Below, one piece after another: positions 1 to 6,355 of a stretch of 9,743 nt of DNA; the stretch's first letter is position 1, and every line of letters begins with the position of its first letter. Location of the stretch: the NCBI GenBank assembly GCA_021734595.1, contig JAIPIO010000153.1, positions 1 to 9,743 of the forward strand, given 5' to 3'. The notes beneath the pieces were generated by a model. It was not told the DNA's origin, did no database searches, and saw only the letters and a list, made by a program, of their open reading frames with translations. The stretch is from Kiritimatiellales bacterium. GTDB taxonomy: Bacteria; Verrucomicrobiota; Kiritimatiellia; Kiritimatiellales; Pontiellaceae. Position numbers and translations under genes: made by a program.

Positions 1-754
1 CGCCGGCATAGTCGGAATCCACATCAAAGAAGCCGGCCTCTTCGATGCTGTTGGAAAGCTGCAACCGTATGGTTTCCGATATCTGTTTCTTCTTGGAGAC
101 ATGCCGGTCATTCTTAAGGTCATCAATCTGAATAGAAAACTCGCCGTTCGCGGTCAATTCCAGATAGTAGCGGAAAATATTGCGGGTGTCCGCCTGCACC
201 CGCTCATAGGCCATCAGCAGCGTCTCCTCCTGCGGTGCCACGGCGATTTCCTTCTTTGAAAGCTCCAGCAGGGACGGCCCCACAATCAACAGCACCACCA
301 GCACCATCAGCACCACCAGCACCTGAAGCAACCGCGACGAAAATGTGGATCGCTTTTCCTTTTTGTGATGCCGCGGAAGCTGCTTCTTCTCTCTTTTAAA
401 CCCGAGGTCGATATGTCCATGCCCGGCCGCATCATTTGCTACGGAGGCACTTTCCTCTTCCTGGCTGGCTTTGATCACCCGGAAACCGGTGTGGCCAACC
501 TCTATCAGGTTTCCCACGCTTAACTGAAATTCATCAACGGGTTCACCGTCGACCGTTGTTTTGTTGGCGGCTCCAAAATCGGTTACCCACAGCGACCCGT
601 CCGATTTAAAAAAGAAGCGTCCGTGGAACAGCATCACGGCGTCATCGTCCAGCACCAGGTCGTTGGCGGGCGAGCGCCCGAACTTCATTCCGGCGGGCGG
701 AACGGCCACCTCTTTACCTACATCTATCCCCTGCTCAATTATCAAATGCGACAT
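1..754 (-). CDS. Membrane-anchored FHA-domain protein, C-terminus cut by window edge
   Basis: The frame is open from an ATG at 754 to the left edge (251 codons seen, no stop), so the C-terminus lies outside the window. Residues 1-95 look like a forkhead-associated (FHA) domain: FGRSPAND at 25-32, H44, and DFGAANKTTVDGE at 59-71, which matches the family's DxGSTNGTxVNG strand-loop. The Arg (R27) and Asn (N64) are kept, but the Ser of the usual SxxH motif is Met (M41-L-F-H44). A basic, charged stretch (about 119-135) leads into one hydrophobic segment (about 142-160), followed by a probably periplasmic part (161 onward) that I do not recognise. The predicted layout is FHA in the cytoplasm and the rest outside. 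It starts 64 bases after tadC on the same strand, with no clear Shine-Dalgarno sequence, so it is probably the distal gene of the pilus run. A regulatory or scaffolding role in pilus control is inference. Confidence 0.85.
   Translation of the reverse strand, partial: MSHLIIEQGIDVGKEVAVPPAGMKFGRSPANDLVLDDDAVMLFHGRFFFKSDGSLWVTDFGAANKTTVDGEPVDEFQLSVGNLIEVGHTGFRVIKASQEEESASVANDAAGHGHIDLGFKREKKQLPRHHKKEKRSTFSSRLLQVLVVLMVLVVLLIVGPSLLELSKKEIAVAPQEETLLMAYERVQADTRNIFRYYLELTANGEFSIQIDDLKNDRHVSKKKQISETIRLQLSNSIEEAGFFDVDSDYAG
290..325. repeat. Four tandem 9-base units inside the membrane segment of the FHA gene
   Basis: On the plus strand the units are CAGCACCAC, CAGCACCAT, CAGCACCAC and CAGCACCTG, back to back. 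Nine bases keeps the frame, so each unit adds three hydrophobic residues (Val, Leu or Met) to the membrane segment at residues 144-155 of the FHA protein. Gain or loss of a unit would change helix length without breaking the gene. It may be only codon bias in a Leu/Val-rich helix. Confidence 0.6.
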
Positions 755-771
755 GTTTTCAATCCATTTCT

Positions 772-799
772 GATTTTAGATTTTTGATTGCCGATTTTC
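772..799. repeat. Degenerate heptad repeat (GATT every 7 bases) in the tadC-FHA gap
   Basis: On the plus strand GATT occurs at 772, 779, 786 and 793, exactly seven bases apart, with a near-copy (GAT) at 801. The other three bases of each unit vary (TTA, TTT, GCC, TTC). The block fills much of the 64-base gap between tadC and the FHA gene and is AT-rich compared with the flanking genes. Short heptanucleotide tandem repeats between genes are known in several bacterial groups, notably cyanobacteria. Whether this one is dispersed in this genome cannot be seen here. Confidence 0.6.
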
Positions 800-818
800 G
801 GATCTGTGACACCTTAAA

Positions 819-1748
819 TCAAAACCCTCCGCGCGTAAACATCTGCAGCAGCACCGGGCCGAGCAGAACCATAAACACGGCCGGGAAGATGAATGCCACC
901 AGCGGAAACAGCATTTTAACAGGAGCCTCGTTCCCCAGCTTCTCGGCGCGCTGAAACCGTTTCACACGAATCTGATCCGACTGAATCCTTAAAGCAACCC
1001 CGATGCCCGTACCCAGCTCATCCGCCTGGACCAGCGCATTGGTCACGGAACGGATATCGGCATGGTCGATCCGCTCGGCCATATTGCGCAACGCTTGCTT
1101 GCGGGAACGGCCAACCTGGATTTCGCGGAACACACGGATCAGCTCTTCGTTGAGCGGATCAATCTCACGGTACTGGATGATCCGCTGAATGCCGGTCATG
1201 AAATCCATGCCGGATTCCACGGAAAGCGTCAGGAGATCGAGCACGAATGGCAACGCCCGCTCAATGCTTCTGTGCCGTGTTTTCACGGCCGTGTTCAACC
1301 AGTAGTCGGTATAGAATGCCAGCATGAGCAACATCAGAAAATACAGGATCTCCTGTCGGTTGGCCATGAACTCCCCCAGGACGCCGGACATCTGCCTAAT
1401 CGCCAGATGAAGCACCACACAAACGAAGATACCGAATCCCAGCGGCATCAGCATCCGCAAACCGATAACCTCTTCCGCATCAATCAACCCTTCATAGCCT
1501 CCGGCTACCAGTTTGCGGGAGATCCGGCGGCGGTTTTCCTCCAAGGAGGGATGATTGACGATGAACCCCGGAACCGAGGCGGCGAAGGGAAGCATGAGAC
1601 GGAGCAGCATCGGCAGACTGCGCTCCTGCCGCCGACCGTCAGCCAAGGTGACGTAGGTGATCTGCTGCCCGGTGCGGATCACCTGCCAGGCGATGCACAA
1701 GGCCGAAAACAGAAACATCAGACTGATTATGAGGATTTCCCTAGTCAT
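819..1748 (-). CDS. tadC: Flp pilus inner-membrane platform protein TadC
   Basis: This is a type II secretion F-domain (GspF-like) membrane protein of 309 residues, a normal TadC length. With TadB it is expected to form the inner-membrane platform that couples the CpaF motor to pilin assembly. Hydrophobic segments lie at about 5-23, 102-118, 134-151 and 277-301. The F domain covers about 165-300, with the family-typical stretches ALPFVLDLLTLSVESGMDF (165-183), QADELGTGIG (241-250) and a conserved C-terminal helix beginning FPLVAFIFPA (281-290). Between helices 1 and 2 is a basic loop with SRKLVAGGY (77-85), a common TadC feature. The ATG at 1748 follows the tadB stop by three bases, so the two are surely co-transcribed. 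No Shine-Dalgarno sequence is visible, which suggests translational coupling. The F domain alone would also allow TadB, but gene order and the C-terminal motif favour TadC. Confidence 0.93.
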   Translation of the reverse strand: MTREILIISLMFLFSALCIAWQVIRTGQQITYVTLADGRRQERSLPMLLRLMLPFAASVPGFIVNHPSLEENRRRISRKLVAGGYEGLIDAEEVIGLRMLMPLGFGIFVCVVLHLAIRQMSGVLGEFMANRQEILYFLMLLMLAFYTDYWLNTAVKTRHRSIERALPFVLDLLTLSVESGMDFMTGIQRIIQYREIDPLNEELIRVFREIQVGRSRKQALRNMAERIDHADIRSVTNALVQADELGTGIGVALRIQSDQIRVKRFQRAEKLGNEAPVKMLFPLVAFIFPAVFMVLLGPVLLQMFTRGGF

Positions 1749-1751
1749 TTT

Positions 1752-2627
1752 TCACACGTCAATGGTTACAATTTTCTTGATCATCAGAGCCCCAAAGACC
1801 TCCATGATCACCACAAAGGCCAGCACGATGATGCCGACCTGCGATTTGATGAACGTCAACATCATCTGCTTGTCGAGCATGTACATCGCAATGCCGAGAA
1901 AGACCGGCATGGCACCCACGACCCGGCCCTGGATTTTTCCCTGGGCCGTCAAGGATTTGATCTTGCCTTCAATCCGCATCCGCTCCCGGATGGTTTCGGC
2001 AATCCGATCGAAAACCTCTGTCAGGTTTCCGCCGGTCTGGCGGGCGGTTTCAATGGAAAGGATCATCAGGGTCAGGTCTTCGCTGCCGACGCGGCGGTCC
2101 AGATCGGTCATGGCGTCTTCGAACTTCATCCCCACCCGGATCTGCTGCAGAAACATGGCGAACTCCTGGGATATCGGATTTTGCCGTTCCTGCACGATGG
2201 TTTCGAATGCCTGCTGAATACTGAACCCGGCCTTGAGCGCATTGCTCATGCTGGTCAACGCGTCAACCAGCTGTTTATTGAAACGTTCAAGGCGGCGGCG
2301 CCTAAGCACGGATAGAATGGCGCGCGGCATAAACAGGGTTGCAATGCCGCCGACGCATCCCGCCACGCCGCCGCGCACTATCCCGTGCATGCTGTTCAAA
2401 TCGCCAAGGGCGAAGAAGAGCAGCACAAAGATGACCACCGCCGTGATGCGCGAAATCTGCAACATGCGGCCGGCCGGGATGAACAGGAACAAATCCTCGA
2501 ATTGCCGGGCGGTATCGCTGGTATAATCGCTGGCGTAGCTCTCTTCCGCATCGCGGAGAGCCTTTAGAAGAATATACCCCAGCGAGCCGAAGCTGATCCC
2601 GAATAATCCTGCCACGAGCCAATACAT
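1752..2627 (-). CDS. tadB: Flp pilus inner-membrane platform protein TadB
   Basis: This 291-residue protein is the partner of TadC in the inner-membrane platform of the Flp pilus. Hydrophobic segments lie at about 3-22, 58-74, 84-104, 236-250 and 264-285. The GspF-like F domain spans about 116-245 and contains KQLVDALTSMSNALKAGFS (118-136) and ETARQTGGNLTEVFDRIAET (193-212), followed by a basic stretch with KIKSLTAQGKIQGRVVG (222-238); these are hallmark TadB motifs. The ATG at 2627 lies three bases after the cpaF stop. A Shine-Dalgarno-like GCAGG (2638-2634) sits six bases ahead of it, inside the last codons of cpaF, which supports this start. The protein is complete, with no truncation or odd residues seen. 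Confidence 0.94.
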   Translation of the reverse strand: MYWLVAGLFGISFGSLGYILLKALRDAEESYASDYTSDTARQFEDLFLFIPAGRMLQISRITAVVIFVLLFFALGDLNSMHGIVRGGVAGCVGGIATLFMPRAILSVLRRRRLERFNKQLVDALTSMSNALKAGFSIQQAFETIVQERQNPISQEFAMFLQQIRVGMKFEDAMTDLDRRVGSEDLTLMILSIETARQTGGNLTEVFDRIAETIRERMRIEGKIKSLTAQGKIQGRVVGAMPVFLGIAMYMLDKQMMLTFIKSQVGIIVLAFVVIMEVFGALMIKKIVTIDV

Positions 2628-2630
2628 GGT

Positions 2631-4322
2631 TTACCTGCCCCACTGCTTCTGGTTGTCAAAAGCGGGTGTTTCAAAAATAGTGCGATCCAGCTTGATCCCG
2701 CGAATCTTCATCTCCTCGATAAAGGTAGGCACGGCACCGGTCGGCTGCAGGCTGCCCTGCACGGCTCCGTCATCTGCCAGCCCCGTCTGCTTGAACTCGA
2801 ACAGATCCTGCAGCGTAATGCGCTCAGCCTCCATCCCGACGATTTCGGTGATGCGACTGACTTTTCGCGTCCCGTCGCTGTAGCGGGAAATCTGGCAAAT
2901 CAGGTGGATGGCCGAACCCACCTGCTCACGAATGGCCCGGATCGGCAGATCCATGCCGGCCATCAGCACCATGGTCTCGAGCCGGGCCAAGGCGTCGCGC
3001 GGCGCATTGGCATGAATCGTGGTCAGCGATCCTTCATGGCCGGTGTTCATCGCCTGCAGCATGTCCAGCGCTTCCGACCCGCGGCACTCGCCAACCACGA
3101 TGCGGTCGGGCCGCATGCGCAGCGCGTTGCGCACCAGGTCGCGGATGGTGACGGCACCGCGTCCTTCAATGTTTGCCGGACGGGATTCCAGGCGGATAAT
3201 ATGGGATTGGATCAGCCGCAGCTCCGCGGCATCCTCGATGGTTACAATCCGCTCATCTTGCGGCAGGAAATTGCTGAGCACATTCAACAGGGTCGTTTTA
3301 CCGGTGCCGGTACCGCCGGATACCAGAATGTTTTTCTTCAGCAATACCGCCGCATGCATGAATTCCGCCGTTTGCTTGGACATGGTTCCGAAATTGATCA
3401 AATCCTGCACCGTAAAAGGCTCCTTGGAAAATTTCCGGATGGTGATGCAGGGACCGATCAACGAGAGCGGGTGAATGATGGCGTTTACGCGTGATCCGTC
3501 CGGCAGACGGGCATCCACATAGGGCTGGCTTTCATCAATGCGCCTCCCGATCGGCGAGACAATCCGCTCGATCACCGAGTTCACCGAGTCGTCATCAATA
3601 AAATTCCTGTCCGTAAGCACCAGTTTTCCGGCGCGCTCAACATAGATTTGCCCAGGGCCGTTCACCATGATTTCCGTAACGCTTTCATCATCCAGCAGAT
3701 CCTCCAGCGGGCCGAGGCCGACCGCTTCGTCAAAGACATCTTTGGTCAGCACCTTCGGATCTATGCCGCGCGGCAGGCGCGCCTTGATTTCCCCAACGAT
3801 TTCGTCAAGCGTTTTCCGGATGCGGGCCTGTAGCTCGTCGTCCTTGAGCTTGCTCATGCTCAGACGCTTGAGGTCAAGCCGCTGCACCAGCTCCGCATGG
3901 ATCTGCTGCTTTACCACCTGGCTGGCCGACAGCTCCCGCTGAGATCCCTGCGGTTTGAATTTTTCAGCGGTCTGCGTGAATGAAATCGCCGGGGCGGCCT
4001 TGACTGGCACATTATTACCGCCCAGTTCCTCTTCTGTTCCGAAAACAATCGTATAGTTCCCGACCTGGATGGGCATGCCGTGGTAGACCTGCTGACGGTT
4101 CGCTACCCGTTCACCGGCCACAAACACGCCCTCATCCATCAGATCCTCGACATAGGACTCATCCCGCATCAGGGTCAGCACCGCATGGTTGGCCACCACG
4201 CTACCGTCCGACAGGACAATTTTATTGGCGGCATCCGCACCGATCATATACACGCCGTACGACGCGTTGATCACCTGCGGATCCTCGTTCGGATGCGTAA
4301 TTCTGATTTGGAGTTGAGTCAT
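2631..4322 (-). CDS. tadA: Flp pilus motor ATPase CpaF/TadA with N-terminal FHA-like domain
   Basis: This is the secretion ATPase that powers Flp pilus assembly, acting at the cytoplasmic face of TadB/TadC. The 563 residues divide into an N-terminal FHA-like domain (about 1-98), a polar linker (99-130), the CpaF N-terminal helical region (130-205) and the GspE-type ATPase (205-510). Seen motifs are Walker A GGTGTGKTT (336-344, K342), the Asp box RIVTIEDAAELRL (358-370), Walker B with the catalytic Glu RIVVGECRG (407-415, E412) and the His box (H429 to H437). All are intact, so activity is expected. The FHA-like part has IGADAANKIVLSD (27-39), NHAVL (45-49) and GVFVAGERV (65-73). It lacks the usual Arg after Gly (A29), the Ser of SxxH (V43) and the Asn of the NGT turn, so phosphothreonine binding may be lost. 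It starts 7 bases after cpaB; no secretin or tadZ lies between. FHA-ATPase fusions are known in the family, but most Tad loci lack them. Confidence 0.95.
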   Translation of the reverse strand: MTQLQIRITHPNEDPQVINASYGVYMIGADAANKIVLSDGSVVANHAVLTLMRDESYVEDLMDEGVFVAGERVANRQQVYHGMPIQVGNYTIVFGTEEELGGNNVPVKAAPAISFTQTAEKFKPQGSQRELSASQVVKQQIHAELVQRLDLKRLSMSKLKDDELQARIRKTLDEIVGEIKARLPRGIDPKVLTKDVFDEAVGLGPLEDLLDDESVTEIMVNGPGQIYVERAGKLVLTDRNFIDDDSVNSVIERIVSPIGRRIDESQPYVDARLPDGSRVNAIIHPLSLIGPCITIRKFSKEPFTVQDLINFGTMSKQTAEFMHAAVLLKKNILVSGGTGTGKTTLLNVLSNFLPQDERIVTIEDAAELRLIQSHIIRLESRPANIEGRGAVTIRDLVRNALRMRPDRIVVGECRGSEALDMLQAMNTGHEGSLTTIHANAPRDALARLETMVLMAGMDLPIRAIREQVGSAIHLICQISRYSDGTRKVSRITEIVGMEAERITLQDLFEFKQTGLADDGAVQGSLQPTGAVPTFIEEMKIRGIKLDRTIFETPAFDNQKQWGR

Positions 4323-4329
4323 GGATTTA

Positions 4330-5130
4330 TCAAAGTTCAGGTTTGGCCCGGCGAATATCCTGCTGGCGCAACGCGTTCAGCTCCTTGAGGACGGCTTCAA
4401 GATAGTCGAAATTCACAGACGGCAGTTCATCTTCATAATAGATGTCATCCGGGTTGCGAAGCGACAGGTAGAGCTGTCCGCGCGTCTGCTGGGCAAATAC
4501 AACGATCTCCGCTTCCCGCGGACTGACCTCGAAGGTGACCGTACTGTATCCGGCCTGCTGACTCGTTGTATCTTCGCCTAACTGACTGGCAAGTTGCATG
4601 CCTGTTGCCAGCACCGTGACGTTCTGCATCAGCGTCAGGGTTGCAGATTCCACCTGCTGCGGGTTGGTTGGCGACGGGAAGGTAAAGGTGCCCAGCAGAT
4701 CCACATGGTCGTTCGGCTTCACCAGACCGCTCACGGCCGGCGCACCGGAAATGGAAACGGAAATAGCCCGTTTCCCCTTGGCTATCATCGGTGCCAAACC
4801 GACCTCGATTCCACGGGGCATATCCACGTGTGACCACCACACCGGCTCGTTGCGCTTCAGTGGGTATTTCAGCCGTTTGCCTTTGATTTTATTGAAGTCT
4901 TCCGGCAGAAATACGTTGTCTCCGATGGAACTTTTATATGCCGACTTCATGCCCAGGTCCTCGGCTTTGAGGATCGACATCGCGGGCAGGTCGCGGCGAG
5001 CGACAATCACCTTGATCTTCACCGCACCCTCATACAGTTTTGCGCGCTCTTTTTCCAAGTAACGCGCACTCAACCAGAAGGCCAGTATGCCCACCAGCAC
5101 CGCCACAATCAGAACCAGTTTATTCTTCAT
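4330..5130 (-). CDS. cpaB: Flp pilus assembly protein CpaB/RcpC
   Basis: This 266-residue periplasmic protein carries an N-terminal membrane anchor (about 4-22). A SAF-type domain follows (about 38-105), containing VIVARRDLPAMSILKAEDL (41-59), and then the CpaB/RcpC domain (about 118-230). The family signature GAPAVSGLVKPNDHVDLLGT is at 129-148, and EVSPREAEIVVFAQQTRGQL at 201-220. CpaB proteins work at the outer part of the Tad machine, usually with the secretin CpaC/RcpA, and possibly contact peptidoglycan. Here the secretin gene does not follow. The start at 5130 is well supported: GGAG at 5141-5138 sits seven bases upstream, one of the few clear Shine-Dalgarno sequences in this run. The gap to the gene before it is 29 bases. 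The C-terminal 30 residues are charged and helical-looking. Confidence 0.93.
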   Translation of the reverse strand: MKNKLVLIVAVLVGILAFWLSARYLEKERAKLYEGAVKIKVIVARRDLPAMSILKAEDLGMKSAYKSSIGDNVFLPEDFNKIKGKRLKYPLKRNEPVWWSHVDMPRGIEVGLAPMIAKGKRAISVSISGAPAVSGLVKPNDHVDLLGTFTFPSPTNPQQVESATLTLMQNVTVLATGMQLASQLGEDTTSQQAGYSTVTFEVSPREAEIVVFAQQTRGQLYLSLRNPDDIYYEDELPSVNFDYLEAVLKELNALRQQDIRRAKPEL

Positions 5131-5137
5131 TCACAGT

Positions 5138-5141
5138 CTCC
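5138..5141 (-). promoter_or_regulatory. Shine-Dalgarno sequence of cpaB
   Basis: GGAG (followed by A) lies seven bases before the cpaB ATG, in a 29-base AT-rich gap. Several neighbouring genes rely on stop-start overlap and show no such site, so cpaB appears to be initiated independently. Confidence 0.6.
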
Positions 5142-5159
5142 ATTAAAAAATCAATTGAA

Positions 5160-5882
5160 TCAGATTGCCCCGCCCTTCACAAGCAACGTTATTATATTCG
5201 GTTTTCCGGGACGGTCCGCGGCCTGTACATAACAGACTTCTTTTTTTTTCGTGTAAACCGCCATCCCGCTAATAGTACCGTTCTTTACCAGTGCCGGTGC
5301 CGCCATTTCCCAACCATTTCCGATTAGACTGCCTGCGTAAAAAGAGTGCACCTCCGTTGCCGAATCAGTTGTTTCAATTGTGGCCAGGAAGGTTCCGTTC
5401 TGATCATCGGAAAGTGTACTAAGCACTCTGCCCCGCTGATATTCCGGAACGGGAAAGGATACCTGCTTAGCGAACGAGCCGGGCTCAGGTTGATAAACAA
5501 TGATTTGTTGAACCGGTTCACCCGGCGGCGATATTATCAGGAACCCGGCATTGCGATCAGGCCAACGCGCAACCCCCGTGGCTCCACCAGACGACCTCGC
5601 AACAGTCACCTTTGCCCCCATCGCCTCAAAACGGGCTTTTAACTGGTCAACAACTGGCTCGGAATGGCGGGCGGAATACAGCTTCACAATCGACTTGCGC
5701 CCATTTACAGTCATTTTGGTCTGATAGGCGCTTTCCCACGGCAGGCTTCCGTTGTTCAGCTCATCGTTGCCGCCCGGTCCCAACCATCGGAACACCTTGG
5801 CCGATCCCGGCGCAACCAGAATGAGCACGCCGAACACCGCACCAGCCCAGCGGATATGCTTTATTGCGGATCCATGCTTCAT
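5160..5882 (-). CDS. Unrecognised membrane-anchored protein of the pilus operon, apparent internal duplication
   Basis: I do not recognise the family. I prefer the ATG at 5882, which overlaps the stop of the TadE-like gene as ATGA; a GTG six codons earlier (5900) is in frame and possible. From 5882 the protein has 240 residues. It has a basic N-terminus, one hydrophobic segment (about 12-28) that could be an anchor or signal peptide, and a soluble, probably periplasmic part. That part seems to hold two similar modules (about 60-131 and 163-236). Each reads as a strand, a helix, a Gly turn (EAMGAKV; IGNGWEM), a small polar loop ending in an aromatic (GATGVARW; GTISGMAVY), then two strands split by a PG turn (PPGEPVQQIIVY; RPGKPNIITLLV). 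A run of nine A's encodes KKK near residue 212. Its place between TadE-like and CpaB genes suggests a role in pilus assembly or anchoring, but that is inference. Confidence 0.85.
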   Translation of the reverse strand: MKHGSAIKHIRWAGAVFGVLILVAPGSAKVFRWLGPGGNDELNNGSLPWESAYQTKMTVNGRKSIVKLYSARHSEPVVDQLKARFEAMGAKVTVARSSGGATGVARWPDRNAGFLIISPPGEPVQQIIVYQPEPGSFAKQVSFPVPEYQRGRVLSTLSDDQNGTFLATIETTDSATEVHSFYAGSLIGNGWEMAAPALVKNGTISGMAVYTKKKEVCYVQAADRPGKPNIITLLVKGGAI

Positions 5883-6355
5883 TGCATCAAATCGTCCCAC
5901 GGCGGCATCCAGGCAGCATTGTTGATTTTAATGGAATCCCTTCCTAGGAGTTTCTTGAACAGCGGTGCCGTCACAGCAATGGCAGAAGACTTTTGCGACC
6001 CGGTCATGTTCCGCAAAGGATCCTCCCCGCTCCATAAAAACCCGAAACCGTCGGGACGATCGGATGGGTAACTCCCCAAAAAGTTTTCATAAGAACCTTC
6101 TCCGCTGATATTGATAGCCAACTCATCGATACTTGGGGAAGGGTCATACGACTGGCTTTCATCATAACTAGCGGAACCGGGCTGCATGTCGACAAGTTTG
6201 TCGGCGACTTCCTCACGGGCGGAATAGATGGTTTTAAAATCGTTGTACACAATCGAAGCAACCTGATTCAATGCCAACAGCAAAATCATGATCCCAATCA
6301 GACCAATCATGAACTCAATCATGGCCTGCCCATCTCTGGATTCTTTATGTTTCAT
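5879..6355 (-). CDS. TadE-like minor pilin 2
   Basis: This 158-residue protein has a short charged leader and a pilin-type hydrophobic helix: DGQAMIEFMIGLIGIM begins at residue 8. Cleavage by a prepilin peptidase is expected after G9, leaving Glu at +5 (E14) and an aromatic at +6 (F15), as in the TadE/TadF pseudopilins. After the helix (to about 34) comes a polar domain with many Ser, Asp and Gly (about 55-110) that I cannot assign. TadE-like proteins are minor pilins or pseudopilins needed for Flp fibre formation. The ATG overlaps the last base of the TadG-like stop (TAATG), and its own stop overlaps the next start (ATGA), so translation is likely coupled on both sides. The GQAMIEF site resembles the GQAMVEY site of the main pilin, but the extra domain of about 120 residues makes it a minor pilin rather than Flp. 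Confidence 0.85.
   Translation of the reverse strand: MKHKESRDGQAMIEFMIGLIGIMILLLALNQVASIVYNDFKTIYSAREEVADKLVDMQPGSASYDESQSYDPSPSIDELAINISGEGSYENFLGSYPSDRPDGFGFLWSGEDPLRNMTGSQKSSAIAVTAPLFKKLLGRDSIKINNAAWMPPWDDLMQ

Noticed and set aside
791..801. CCGA-TTT-TCGG stem as a terminator after tadC
   Set aside because: The stem is only four pairs and has no following T-run on the minus strand. It is better read as part of the heptad repeat.
1062..2315. Long plus-strand open frame (417 codons) opposite tadC and tadB
   Set aside because: It lies antisense to two well-supported genes, is very rich in His, Gln and Asp as expected from a reverse frame of GC-rich coding DNA, spans the tadB-tadC junction and has no recognisable motif.
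5883..5900. GTG at 5900 as the start of the unknown protein
   Set aside because: Possible, but the ATG at 5882 overlaps the upstream stop as ATGA, as at a neighbouring junction, and gives a normal basic N-terminus before the hydrophobic segment.
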